DNA from: an uncultured Eubacteriales bacterium
Lineage (GTDB): Bacteria; Bacillota; Clostridia; Peptostreptococcales; Anaerovoracaceae
Reading direction: 5' to 3'
DNA length: 5,521 nt
NCBI GenBank assembly: GCA_902765035.1
Contig: CACWYF010000101.1
Coordinates: forward strand, 1 to 5,521
Shown here one piece after another: positions 1-5,521 of this stretch. Each line of letters opens with the position of its first letter. Position 1 is the stretch's first letter. Under the pieces are notes generated by a model, which was not told the DNA's origin, made no database searches, and worked only from the letters and a program-made list of their open reading frames with translations. A program made the translations under genes and the position numbers.

Positions 1-1
1 A

Positions 2-73
2 GAGATTCACAGATCAAGATACAATTCATATCTTATGATGATCGAGGAGGTCAGAAAATGGAAAAAGCTTTGA
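2..73 (+). CDS. rsgA: C-terminal tail of RsgA-like ribosome small-subunit-dependent GTPase (partial, 5' end outside window)
   Basis: This frame is open from the left window edge and ends at TGA 71-73, giving about 23 residues. The tail reads E-I-H-R-S-R-Y-N-S-Y-L-M-M-I-E-E-V-R-K and ends in W-K-K-L. The pattern 'G/E-I-x-x-x-R-Y-x-x-Y-x-x-x-x-E-E' is how RsgA (YloQ) proteins typically end, after their zinc-binding domain. RsgA is a circularly permuted GTPase that helps mature the 30S subunit. In many Firmicutes rsgA lies directly upstream of rpe, which fits here. The gene overlaps rpe by 16 nt, and the rpe ribosome binding site lies inside its coding sequence, suggesting translational coupling in one operon. 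The call rests on a short tail plus gene order. The GTPase and zinc motifs are outside the window, so identity is probable but not proven. Confidence 0.7.
   Translation, partial: EIHRSRYNSYLMMIEEVRKWKKL
45..51 (+). promoter_or_regulatory. Shine-Dalgarno site of rpe
   Basis: AGGAGGT lies 6 nt before the ATG at 58, a near-perfect match to the anti-Shine-Dalgarno sequence at good spacing. It fixes the rpe start even though the rpe frame stays open further upstream to the window edge. Confidence 0.9.
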
Positions 74-708
74 TATCCCCGTCTATACTCGCAGCAGATT
101 TTGCCAGACTCGGCGCTGATGTCGCTGATGTGCAGGGCTGCGGGATCGATTATCTGCATATCGATGTTATGGATGGCGCTTTCGTACCGAACATAAGCTT
201 CGGACCGGATGTCATGAAGAGTCTTAACGGAACTGCGACAGTACCTTATGATGTTCACCTGATGATCGAGGATCCTGACAGATATATCGAGAAATTTGTC
301 ACGGACAACACTGAGTTCATCACTGTGCATTATGAGGCATGCAGCGATCTTGCTGCTACTCTTGAGCACATCCACAGTCTTGGCATCAAGGCGGGCGTTT
401 CGATCAAGCCGGGAACAGAGCCTGAGGTACTGGATGAGTTTCTTAAGGATATCGATCTGGTGCTGGTAATGTCTGTTGAGCCGGGATTCGGCGGACAGAA
501 ATTCATGGACAGCTCGCTTCCTAAGATCAGCTACTACAGCAAGAAGAAGGCAGAGAATGGCTACTCTTATCTGATCGAGGTCGACGGCGGGATCGGACCG
601 GCCAATGCTCATCTTGTAAGAGAGGCAGGCGTAGAGGTCATCGTTGCCGGCTCTGCAGTATTCAAGGCGGCTGACAGAAAAGAAGCCGTAGCAGCAATCA
701 AGGGCTAA
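58..708 (+). CDS. rpe: Ribulose-phosphate 3-epimerase
   Basis: This 216-residue protein is the usual length for Rpe. The enzyme interconverts D-ribulose 5-phosphate and D-xylulose 5-phosphate in the cytosolic non-oxidative pentose phosphate pathway, on a TIM-barrel fold with a bound divalent metal. Family motifs appear in order. I-S-P-S-I-L-A-A-D-F is at residues 6-15. The metal and catalytic strand H-I-D-V-M-D-G-A-F-V-P-N spans 34-45, with His34 and Asp36. V-H-L-M holds His67. The phosphate/active-site loop V-M-S-V-E-P-G-F-G-G-Q is at 137-147. E-V-D-G-G-I holds the second catalytic Asp176. All expected active-site residues are present, so the enzyme should be functional. The ATG is set by the AGGAGGT site just upstream and by the family N-terminus. 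It overlaps the end of the rsgA-like gene by 16 nt and is followed by an intrinsic terminator, so it is probably the last gene of that operon. Confidence 0.97.
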   Translation: MEKALISPSILAADFARLGADVADVQGCGIDYLHIDVMDGAFVPNISFGPDVMKSLNGTATVPYDVHLMIEDPDRYIEKFVTDNTEFITVHYEACSDLAATLEHIHSLGIKAGVSIKPGTEPEVLDEFLKDIDLVLVMSVEPGFGGQKFMDSSLPKISYYSKKKAENGYSYLIEVDGGIGPANAHLVREAGVEVIVAGSAVFKAADRKEAVAAIKG

Positions 709-717
709 GCGAAAGGG

Positions 718-790
718 CTGAGAGTCTGGCAGCTTCTGTTCACAGATGCTGAACCAGCAACTACTGAGGTCATCGGAGCCTGAGAGTCTG
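718..790 (+). repeat. 11-nt direct repeat CTGAGAGTCTG (two copies)
   Basis: CTGAGAGTCTG occurs exactly at 718-728 and again at 780-790, 62 nt apart. One copy overlaps the base of the hairpin at 726-757 and the other lies just before the terminator. Its core CTGAG can pair with CTCAG 806-810 in the terminator's 5' arm. It is too short to imply a mobile element. Confidence 0.6.
726..757 (+). other. Bulged RNA hairpin downstream of rpe
   Basis: An outer stem CTGG 726-729 / CCAG 754-757 stacks on CAGC 730-733 / GCTG 748-751, with an AA bulge at 752-753. It continues after a T-T mismatch as TCTG 735-738 / CAGA 743-746, closed by a TTCA tetraloop. That makes 12 Watson-Crick pairs. There is no T-run after it, so it is not itself a terminator. 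It starts 17 nt after the rpe stop codon and could stabilise or process the rpe mRNA 3' end. The pairing is visible in the sequence; the role is inferred. Confidence 0.5.
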
Positions 791-804
791 AAAATGAAAC
801 TAAT

Positions 805-844
805 ACTCAGCACCGTATCAACAGGTGCTGGGTTTATTATTTTC
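805..844 (+). terminator. Intrinsic terminator of the rpe operon
   Basis: The arm 805-814 (ACTCAGCACC) pairs with 824-833 (GGTGCTGGGT) as ten base pairs including one T-G wobble, around a 9-nt loop. It is followed by the T-rich tract TTTATTATTTT. A second complementary pair, CTGAAAAT 788-795 with ATTTTCAG 839-846, could lengthen the stem at its base. It lies about 100 nt after the rpe stop codon and nearly 190 nt before comEC, so it most likely ends the rsgA-rpe transcript. Confidence 0.8.
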
Positions 845-900
845 AGATTAATTTGTTAATTTTTGTTATACGTTATTCATTTTTTACTGAACTTTATCGA

Positions 901-939
901 GCAGCTGATAAGCTCACAGCTGCCGAATGAGATCCGGCA
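901..939 (+). repeat. Nested short inverted repeats upstream of comEC
   Basis: GCAGCTG 901-907 is the inverse of CAGCTGC 917-923, with a 9-nt loop. Overlapping it, TGCCG 921-925 is the inverse of CGGCA 935-939. CCGG 934-937 also pairs with CCGG 942-945. The overlaps make the first two hairpins mutually exclusive. These could be operator half-sites or leader RNA structure; nothing in the sequence decides between them. Confidence 0.35.
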
Positions 940-1007
940 TTCCGGGACCTTTATCAGGCATGAACGTGATAACTTATTCAGTATGAATCACAGCATTGTT
1001 ACCACGT

Positions 1008-1013
1008 TAGAAT
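1008..1013 (+). promoter_or_regulatory. Possible -10 element for comEC
   Basis: TAGAAT matches the sigma-A -10 consensus at five of six positions. The expected start of transcription would be near 1020, just before the comEC start. No convincing -35 hexamer lies 16-18 nt upstream and there is no TG extension, so this is a weak candidate. The same GTTAGAAT octamer precedes holA, where the element has a better context. Confidence 0.2.
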
Positions 1014-1019
1014 CACGGC

Positions 1020-1024
1020 AGGAG
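1020..1024 (+). promoter_or_regulatory. Shine-Dalgarno site of comEC, supporting a GTG start
   Basis: AGGAG lies 8 nt before GTG 1033-1035. Upstream in the same frame there is a TAA at 970-972, with no ATG, GTG or TTG between it and 1033. GTG 1033 is therefore the first possible start and has a good binding site. Confidence 0.8.
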
Positions 1025-1032
1025 ACACTGCT

Positions 1033-3588
1033 GTGATAAGACGAAAACTTTTTGCATATACAATGATGCTTGCAGCCGGCGTCTCTGCCGGCTATTTTAT
1101 TTTCGAAAGGACCCGGATCGCCGGCGGAGCACTTATCATGGTCAGCATCTGCGTGATGACATACACGTGTTTTGACCTTGAGGAGACTGAGCGGCGGAGA
1201 CTTGCGGCATTTCTTGCCGCCGGCTTTGTGCTGTTCACATGCAGATATATTTCATACGGGTGCTGCCTGATTTCCACTCCGGCCGGACCGAAGACATGCA
1301 TACCGTCAGAACAGAATGCTGACGATCCATCAGAAGCAGATCTCAGAGATGACCATGATACTTTTATCAGGCTGACCCCCGATATGATAACTACTGTCAG
1401 CGGCACGGCTGAATCTGTAACTGTAAAGGGAGAGGGTCTCAGAATAGTACTGAGTGACACGGATGTCACGTCATCAGGAGTCAGGGTGATCGTCAGCCTG
1501 TATAACGCAGGTGATACAGATATCCGGGAGATACCTGGCCGGCGGATCAGTGCATACGGGAAGCTCAAAGAGCCGTCCGGTGCAGAAAACCCGGGGTGCT
1601 TTGACTACCGCATATACCTAAGAAGCCGCGGCATCGGCTACGCTTTCAGTGCGAAAGCCATAGAGATAATTGATGATGGACCTGTATCTGTCCGGGCCCG
1701 CTATAAGCGCTGGCTGTTTGAAGCGAGGGAAAACTTCCTGGACCGGTTCGGTGACCCTGAGATCAGAGCCTTTATAAAGGGCACTGTCTTCGGTGATAAG
1801 TCGGATATAGGTGAAGAAACCCTTAAGGACTTTACCGATAACGGTACAGGTCACATTCTTGCGGTCAGCGGGCTCCATACGGGTTTCCTGTATTCACTTC
1901 TCAGATTCCTGCAGGGAAAGAGGAGAACTCTGCCGGCAGCCGTCTTTGTGATCTTCATATTGATCCTTTACGGAGACATGACCATGTGGAGTCCTTCGAC
2001 AATGCGTGCGGTTACTGTGCTCACAATAAGCCTTTTGGCGATGTATGCGAGAAGACCGTTTGACCTTCTGAGTGCAGTCAGCGCATCGGCATTTCTTATT
2101 CTGGTCATCGAGCCTTACCAGCTTCTGAGCACAGGTTTTCAGATGTCTTTTCTTGCGCTGCTCGGGATAGCATTTCTCGCAGGACCACTCTCGCACTTCA
2201 CGGACGGGACTTATGCCGACGACTTGCTTGCCGCGGCACTGGCGGTACAGGCCGGGATACTCCCGCTTACAGCTCTGGTTTTCCACCGTATCAACGTCCT
2301 TTCTATATTCATAAACATCCCCGTGATCTTCATGGCATCGGTCATAGTCCCGGCCTGCATGTTAGTCCTCTTCATAACGATGGCTGCAGGGACAGTACCC
2401 GGTTTTGCCATCCTGATAGTAGAAGGCCTCTCTGAGATCATCCTGAGATTCAATTCTGCGGTATCTGCCGGAGGGTATTTCTCGGATCTGGTCACATCGG
2501 CCGGGGTTCCGGTCCTGGTTCTTATGTATCTTGTCATGATGCTCACTTCTTCAGAGTGGGCGAGGATCAGGATACTCAGACGTGAATACCGCATCCTGGT
2601 GAGGGCATATCTGTGCATACTCGCATTCTCGGTCTGCATGCTGCCGGCTGCATATAACACCTTCTCTGATGATGAGATCGTCTTCGTCTCTGTCGGACAG
2701 GGGGACTGTACCCACATCCGCGCCGGAGGTAAAGACATCCTCATAGACGGAGGAGGCGATACAGAGCGGGATATAGTCGAAGATGTTCTGATGCCCTATC
2801 TATTGGCAAACGGCGCTGAGAGGGCAGAATTAGCCTGTGTCACGCATCTTCATACCGACCATGCCCTTGGCATCCTCCAGCTCTCGCAGGTATATCCCGT
2901 CGGAGCCATCTGTATCCCTTCCGATTACCGGAAATCCCTCGAGAGCAAGCCTGTGAGGAATACAGAAACGAGTTCCGATAAGCATGAAATGACAGATACA
3001 GAAGGCACGGATAATACGCAACAGTTTATGACTGACCTCCTGCCTGAAATCATGAAAGAACCAGGCAAGGTGCATTTCATAGAACACGGATCACGAATAC
3101 ATATAACAGATGATGTGTACATAGACACCATATGGCCGGTCGAAGGGGAATCCGGCGGGATAGATATCGATGATCCCAATGAGCACAACATGGTCTATCT
3201 GATCAGCTACAAAGGCATAAAGATAATGGTAACCGGCGACTTGCTTGAGGAGGATGAGCTTAAAATGATCGAATACTACAGGAATAAATCATCCATACAG
3301 GAAAATCCACTGAAGTGCGATGTGCTGAAGATCGCTCACCATGGCAGCAAGTCAAGCAGCAGTGAAGCATTCCTCGATGCGGCATCACCATCGATCGCAG
3401 TTATCCAGGTCGGAGCCAACAACTTCTACGGTCATCCTCATCAGCAGACCATCGACCGCCTTGAAGAGCGCGGCATCCCGATATATCGCACAGACCTGAA
3501 TGGCGCAGTGGGCATAGATATCCGGAGAGGGAAGATACACCTTGTCGACACAATGAGGATCACGGATCCGGATCGGGCAGAGCCCTGA
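1033..3588 (+). CDS. comEC: ComEC/Rec2 family competence DNA-uptake channel with metallo-beta-lactamase domain
   Basis: This 851-residue membrane protein has the three-part ComEC layout; the family carries single-stranded DNA across the cytoplasmic membrane in transformation. Three hydrophobic segments lie at about 6-24, 29-47 and 56-80, then an acidic linker. An OB-fold-like (DUF4131) region spans about 115-215 and ends with N-P-G-C-F-D-Y-R-x-Y-L at 186-196. The multi-pass Competence domain carries H-I-L-A-V-S-G-L-H at 274-282, S-P-S-T-M-R-A at 320-326 and G-F-Q-M-S-F at 368-373. The C-terminal metallo-beta-lactamase-type domain carries V-G-Q-G-D 554-558, H-L-H-T-D-H 605-610, T-G-D ending at Asp736, A-H-H-G-S-K 768-773 and Y-G-H-P-H 799-803. 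Metal-ligand motifs are complete, suggesting an active nuclease domain. The family's usual Asp before V-G-Q-G-D is Ser553, and a hydrophilic insertion follows the H-x-H-x-D-H block. No comEA precedes it. Confidence 0.95.
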   Translation: MIRRKLFAYTMMLAAGVSAGYFIFERTRIAGGALIMVSICVMTYTCFDLEETERRRLAAFLAAGFVLFTCRYISYGCCLISTPAGPKTCIPSEQNADDPSEADLRDDHDTFIRLTPDMITTVSGTAESVTVKGEGLRIVLSDTDVTSSGVRVIVSLYNAGDTDIREIPGRRISAYGKLKEPSGAENPGCFDYRIYLRSRGIGYAFSAKAIEIIDDGPVSVRARYKRWLFEARENFLDRFGDPEIRAFIKGTVFGDKSDIGEETLKDFTDNGTGHILAVSGLHTGFLYSLLRFLQGKRRTLPAAVFVIFILILYGDMTMWSPSTMRAVTVLTISLLAMYARRPFDLLSAVSASAFLILVIEPYQLLSTGFQMSFLALLGIAFLAGPLSHFTDGTYADDLLAAALAVQAGILPLTALVFHRINVLSIFINIPVIFMASVIVPACMLVLFITMAAGTVPGFAILIVEGLSEIILRFNSAVSAGGYFSDLVTSAGVPVLVLMYLVMMLTSSEWARIRILRREYRILVRAYLCILAFSVCMLPAAYNTFSDDEIVFVSVGQGDCTHIRAGGKDILIDGGGDTERDIVEDVLMPYLLANGAERAELACVTHLHTDHALGILQLSQVYPVGAICIPSDYRKSLESKPVRNTETSSDKHEMTDTEGTDNTQQFMTDLLPEIMKEPGKVHFIEHGSRIHITDDVYIDTIWPVEGESGGIDIDDPNEHNMVYLISYKGIKIMVTGDLLEEDELKMIEYYRNKSSIQENPLKCDVLKIAHHGSKSSSSEAFLDAASPSIAVIQVGANNFYGHPHQQTIDRLEERGIPIYRTDLNGAVGIDIRRGKIHLVDTMRITDPDRAEP
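1074..1093 (+). repeat. GC-rich hairpin inside the start of comEC
   Basis: AGCCGGC 1074-1080 and GCCGGCT 1087-1093 form a perfect 7-bp stem around the 6-nt loop GTCTCT, about 40 nt inside the coding sequence. It corresponds to the repeated Ala-Gly residues in the first membrane segment, so it may reflect codon choice rather than regulation. It lacks a T-tract. Confidence 0.4.
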
Positions 3589-3603
3589 CATTTCAGGACT
3601 CTG
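3578..3603 (+). other. Hairpin spanning the comEC stop codon
   Basis: CAGAG 3578-3582 pairs with CTCTG 3599-3603 and CCTGA 3584-3588 with TCAGG 3593-3597. One C-A mismatch separates them and the loop is CATT, for ten base pairs in all. The TGA stop of comEC is inside the stem. It is followed by AAAAAGT rather than a T-run, so it is not a standard intrinsic terminator for the plus strand. It may protect the mRNA end or mark a processing point before holA. Confidence 0.45.
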
Positions 3604-3612
3604 AAAAAGTAT

Positions 3613-3641
3613 CTGTGAATAAGCGGTGAATGTGTTAGAAT
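3613..3641 (+). promoter_or_regulatory. Candidate extended -10 promoter of holA
   Basis: TGTTAGAAT at 3633-3641 fits the extended -10 form TGnTATAAT with one mismatch. A weak -35 match, CTGTGA 3613-3618, lies 17 nt upstream of the -10 hexamer. Transcription would be expected to begin about 7 nt after the -10 element, which is at or next to the holA ATG at 3648. This fits the missing Shine-Dalgarno site. It is a sequence match only. Confidence 0.4.
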
Positions 3642-3647
3642 TGTCCC

Positions 3648-4679
3648 ATGGCATATAAGGATTTTGTGAATGACTGGCGCAAGGGAATAACACGCGATGT
3701 CCTGTTCTTCTACGGGGCTGAGGATTACCTGATGGACTGGGCTGTGAGGGAGATCATAAACAAGTATGTTGATGAGGACTCCCGCAGTCTTGATGTGAAG
3801 CACATGGACGGAACGACTGTCAGTGCCTATGAGATCATGGGAGAGGCAAGAGCGTTCTCGATGTTCTCTGAGCGCAGGGTGATAATAGTGAAGAACTACC
3901 TGCCGCTGTACAGGAAGTCCGGTGATCCGGGAGCTGATGAGCTGCTGAAGTTCGCATCAGAGAAGCAGGATACGGCAGTTGTCATATTCCTGCTTGAGAG
4001 CAGATATGCCGGTGACCTGACTTCTTTCGCGAAGAAGATGATCAAAGCGGCGGGAGCATATGATTTCGGGCGTCTTGAGAAGGCAGACCTCAAGTCATTC
4101 ATCGACAAGCGCGTTCACGCTGGCGGCAAGATGCTTGCGAGAAGGGAGCTTGAGTTCCTTATAGACATCTCCGGCTATTACAACAAGGAAAGCACCTACA
4201 CACTGACGCAGATGGATGCTGATGTGGGCAAAATCGTAAAGGCTGCGCAGGGCGATCAGATAACGATCGATGTGATCGAAGAGCTGCTGACCGGTGACAG
4301 TGACAGGTTCGTGTTCAATCTTGTGGACGCAGTAGTCAGCGGAAACAGGGCAAAAGCCCTGGCGATCACGGAGACTATCATCAATGAAGAGGACGGCGCC
4401 ATTCCGGTGATAGCTCTTCTGACAAAGCAGTTTGAGATAATGTATGATGCTCTTGAACTGTCACAGCAGGGGATGAGCATAGGACAGATGGCGAAGGCAA
4501 CCGGAGTCAATGAGTTCAGGTTCAAGAGAGCCTGGCAGGCAGCCGGAGCGTACAGCCTGAGCCGCATAAGAAGACTCCTGACAGAGCTGTATAATATAGA
4601 CCGGGATATAAAGAGAGGCGACATTGACAAGGATACAGCGCTGGAACTGTTTGTAATGTCAGCTGCGCCGGGAAGATAG
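3648..4679 (+). CDS. holA: DNA polymerase III delta subunit (clamp loader)
   Basis: At 343 residues this is the normal size for HolA. Delta binds and opens the beta sliding clamp within the clamp-loader complex so that the clamp can be placed on primed DNA. The N-terminal AAA+-like lobe (about 1-140) starts with F-F-Y-G-A-E-D-Y-L at 20-28, where family members have a degenerate P-loop. It has no G-x-x-G-x-G-K-T, as expected, because delta does not hydrolyse ATP. The stretch F-S-E-R-R-V-I-I-V-K-N that follows is typical of the family. The helical C-terminal part ends with D-I-K-R-G-D-x-D, then A-L-E-L-F, matching the HolA 'K-x-G ... E-x-L' tail. An in-frame TAG at 3636-3638 rules out an earlier start, and the conserved N-terminus rules out a later one. 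There is no Shine-Dalgarno sequence; the nearest purine-rich GGTGA is about 20 nt away. It lies 59 nt after comEC, a common pairing in Firmicutes. Confidence 0.93.
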   Translation: MAYKDFVNDWRKGITRDVLFFYGAEDYLMDWAVREIINKYVDEDSRSLDVKHMDGTTVSAYEIMGEARAFSMFSERRVIIVKNYLPLYRKSGDPGADELLKFASEKQDTAVVIFLLESRYAGDLTSFAKKMIKAAGAYDFGRLEKADLKSFIDKRVHAGGKMLARRELEFLIDISGYYNKESTYTLTQMDADVGKIVKAAQGDQITIDVIEELLTGDSDRFVFNLVDAVVSGNRAKALAITETIINEEDGAIPVIALLTKQFEIMYDALELSQQGMSIGQMAKATGVNEFRFKRAWQAAGAYSLSRIRRLLTELYNIDRDIKRGDIDKDTALELFVMSAAPGR

Positions 4680-4727
4680 CAGGGCGCAAAGGAGCTAACA
4701 GATCCGGGAACATATAATGAAATAGAG

Positions 4728-4760
4728 AAGAGCAGGCTGTGAGGCCTGCTCTTTGTGGTT
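4728..4760. terminator. Bidirectional terminator between convergent holA and recN
   Basis: AAGAGCAGGC 4728-4737 and GCCTGCTCTT 4744-4753 form a perfect 10-bp stem around a 6-nt loop, TGTGAG. On the plus strand it is followed by a short T-containing tail (TGTGGTTT). On the minus strand it is followed by CTCTATTTCATTATATG, which is more T-rich. Its place between two converging genes suggests that it ends both transcripts, probably more efficiently for recN. Confidence 0.8.
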
Positions 4761-4779
4761 TACATATAATTAAATCGGG

Positions 4780-5521
4780 TCAACTACGCGCGTTCCGCGT
4801 GCTTTCAATGAGTTCTCTTGCTGCATCGAGTGCGCTTTCGCTGCCTGATGAGCCGCTGAAGAGTGTTGCGACCATCTTTACTTTGCCTTCAGCATCGAGG
4901 TGGTCAATGCCTGTGTGAGACTTGTTGTCGCGGACGGTCTTGGAAATGAGGTAGTTGTCATCTCCGTATGCTGCGATCTGAGGAAGGTGGGTGATCGCAA
5001 TCAGCTGATGGTGCTCTGCGATCTCGCTCATCTTTCTGCCTACGACAAGGGCGGTGTGACCGCTTATACCTGTATCGATCTCATCGAATATCATGGTGTC
5101 CACCATGTCGCTGTCACCGATGATGTGCTTGAAGGCGAGCATTATCCTGGAGATCTCACCGCCGGATGCTATCCTGGTAAGCGGCATCAGAGGTTCGCCA
5201 GGGTTGGTGGATATCATGAACTCGACAGTATCAAAGCCGAGCGGCCCGATCTCATCAGCGCGGTCGATCCTGATCTTAAAATCCGAATTGGCGAACTCAA
5301 GGTCGTTAAGCTCCTTGATCATGGCTGATTCGAGCCTGGACGCGATGATGTGCCTCAGCTCACTTACATGGGATGCCTGGTCCTCAAGGAGAGCATAATT
5401 CTGATCTGCGATCTCCCTGAGCCTTGCCTTTTCGGCATCATAGTTTTCGATCAGCTGGAGTTTCTGCTCGAGCTCTTCACCGTAGCTTATGATCTCAGCC
5501 GGGGACATGCGGTATTTCCTT
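4780..5521 (-). CDS. recN: DNA repair protein RecN, C-terminal portion (5' end outside window)
   Basis: RecN is an SMC-like ATPase that gathers broken DNA ends during recombinational repair. About 246 C-terminal codons are present, under half of a typical 550-570-residue protein. The frame runs off the right edge: R-K-Y-R precedes the ATG at 5506-5508, matching the family's internal '(K)-R-K-Y' before the distal coiled coil, so that ATG is not the start. The coiled-coil end (about 5300-5521) is rich in Glu, Leu and Lys. It leads into the ABC ATPase C-lobe, with signature S-G-G-E at 5155-5166, Walker B (I-F-D-E-I-D-T-G-I-S-G) at about 5059-5091 and the H-loop I-T-H-L-P-Q at 4978-4995. All are intact. 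The gene ends at TGA 4780-4782 and converges on holA, sharing a terminator with it. Its promoter and N-terminal Walker A lie beyond the window. Confidence 0.96.
   Translation of the reverse strand, partial: RKYRMSPAEIISYGEELEQKLQLIENYDAEKARLREIADQNYALLEDQASHVSELRHIIASRLESAMIKELNDLEFANSDFKIRIDRADEIGPLGFDTVEFMISTNPGEPLMPLTRIASGGEISRIMLAFKHIIGDSDMVDTMIFDEIDTGISGHTALVVGRKMSEIAEHHQLIAITHLPQIAAYGDDNYLISKTVRDNKSHTGIDHLDAEGKVKMVATLFSGSSGSESALDAARELIESTRNARS

Larger units (their letters stand above)
709..1032 (+). other. Gene-free interval between rpe and comEC
   Basis: This 324-nt stretch contains no ORF that I can support as a gene. Its first part (709-846) is probably the 3' untranslated region of rpe, with a bulged hairpin, an 11-nt direct repeat and an intrinsic terminator. 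Positions 847-900 are AT-rich and are the natural place for a comEC promoter, though I see no convincing -35/-10 pair there. Positions 901-1032 hold short inverted repeats, two tiny ORFs without ribosome binding sites, and the comEC Shine-Dalgarno site. No recognisable riboswitch or tRNA was found. The thiN gene that often follows rpe in Firmicutes is not here. Confidence 0.8.

Noticed and set aside
715..790. CTGAGA motifs suggesting a TPP (THI-box) riboswitch
   Set aside because: The CTGAGA element alone is not enough. The second conserved block (ACCTGAT...GGATAATGCCAGC) is absent and no thiamine gene follows.
7..813. Long minus-strand ORF (268 codons) across rpe
   Set aside because: It lies wholly opposite rpe, which has all family motifs, and extends through the terminator. 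Its protein is unlike any family I recognise, so it is a codon-bias shadow.
794..859. Small hydrophobic ORF of 21 codons after rpe (a longer version starts at 746)
   Set aside because: It has no convincing ribosome binding site, and the terminator hairpin lies inside it, so a transcript would usually end before the stop codon.
853..898. TTGTTA hexamers in the AT-rich patch as -35 elements for comEC
   Set aside because: No good -10 hexamer sits 16-18 nt downstream of either copy, so I did not list a promoter there.
921..1000. Possible tRNA or transposon end in the rpe-comEC gap
   Set aside because: The short inverted repeats do not fold into a cloverleaf, there is no T-loop consensus, and there are no paired terminal repeats with target duplications.
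1092..3191. Several minus-strand ORFs of 85-177 codons within comEC
   Set aside because: All are shadows of the comEC frame, which carries family motifs throughout its length.
4900..5398. Plus-strand ORFs (142 and 101 codons) opposite recN
   Set aside because: They are antisense to the conserved RecN ATPase motifs and have no ribosome binding sites or family resemblance.

Overview
The window looks like an ordinary chromosomal housekeeping segment of a Gram-positive bacterium, most likely a Firmicute of class Clostridia. Three things point that way: strong AGGAGG-type ribosome binding sites, the rsgA-rpe gene pair, and a comEC-holA pair. Assignment below class would be a guess. I see no mobile element, CRISPR array, tRNA, rRNA or integration scar, and base and codon use look even across the window.

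Layout, left to right. (1) Positions 2-73 hold the last 23 codons of a gene whose tail resembles RsgA, the ribosome-associated GTPase. It overlaps the start of rpe by 16 nt. (2) Positions 58-708 are rpe, ribulose-phosphate 3-epimerase. (3) Positions 709-1032 form a gene-free stretch of 324 nt with a bulged hairpin, an 11-nt direct repeat, an intrinsic terminator, an AT-rich patch and small inverted repeats before comEC. (4) Positions 1033-3588 are comEC, the competence DNA channel, with a C-terminal metallo-beta-lactamase-type domain. It starts at GTG and is not preceded by comEA. (5) Positions 3648-4679 are holA, the delta subunit of the DNA polymerase III clamp loader. It has no Shine-Dalgarno site. 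An extended -10-like element sits so close to its ATG that the transcript could be leaderless. (6) A short intergenic region carries a bidirectional terminator. (7) Positions 4780-5521 on the minus strand are the C-terminal part of recN, convergent with holA and cut by the right edge of the window.

Functionally, comEC (DNA uptake), holA (clamp loading) and recN (double-strand-break repair) all concern DNA, while rsgA and rpe belong to a ribosome-maturation and pentose-phosphate operon end. I do not see a previously undescribed system here. The items worth a second look are regulatory or structural details: the possible leaderless holA promoter, the structured RNA after rpe, the hydrophilic insertion in the ComEC hydrolase domain, and the overlapping tiny ORFs before comEC.
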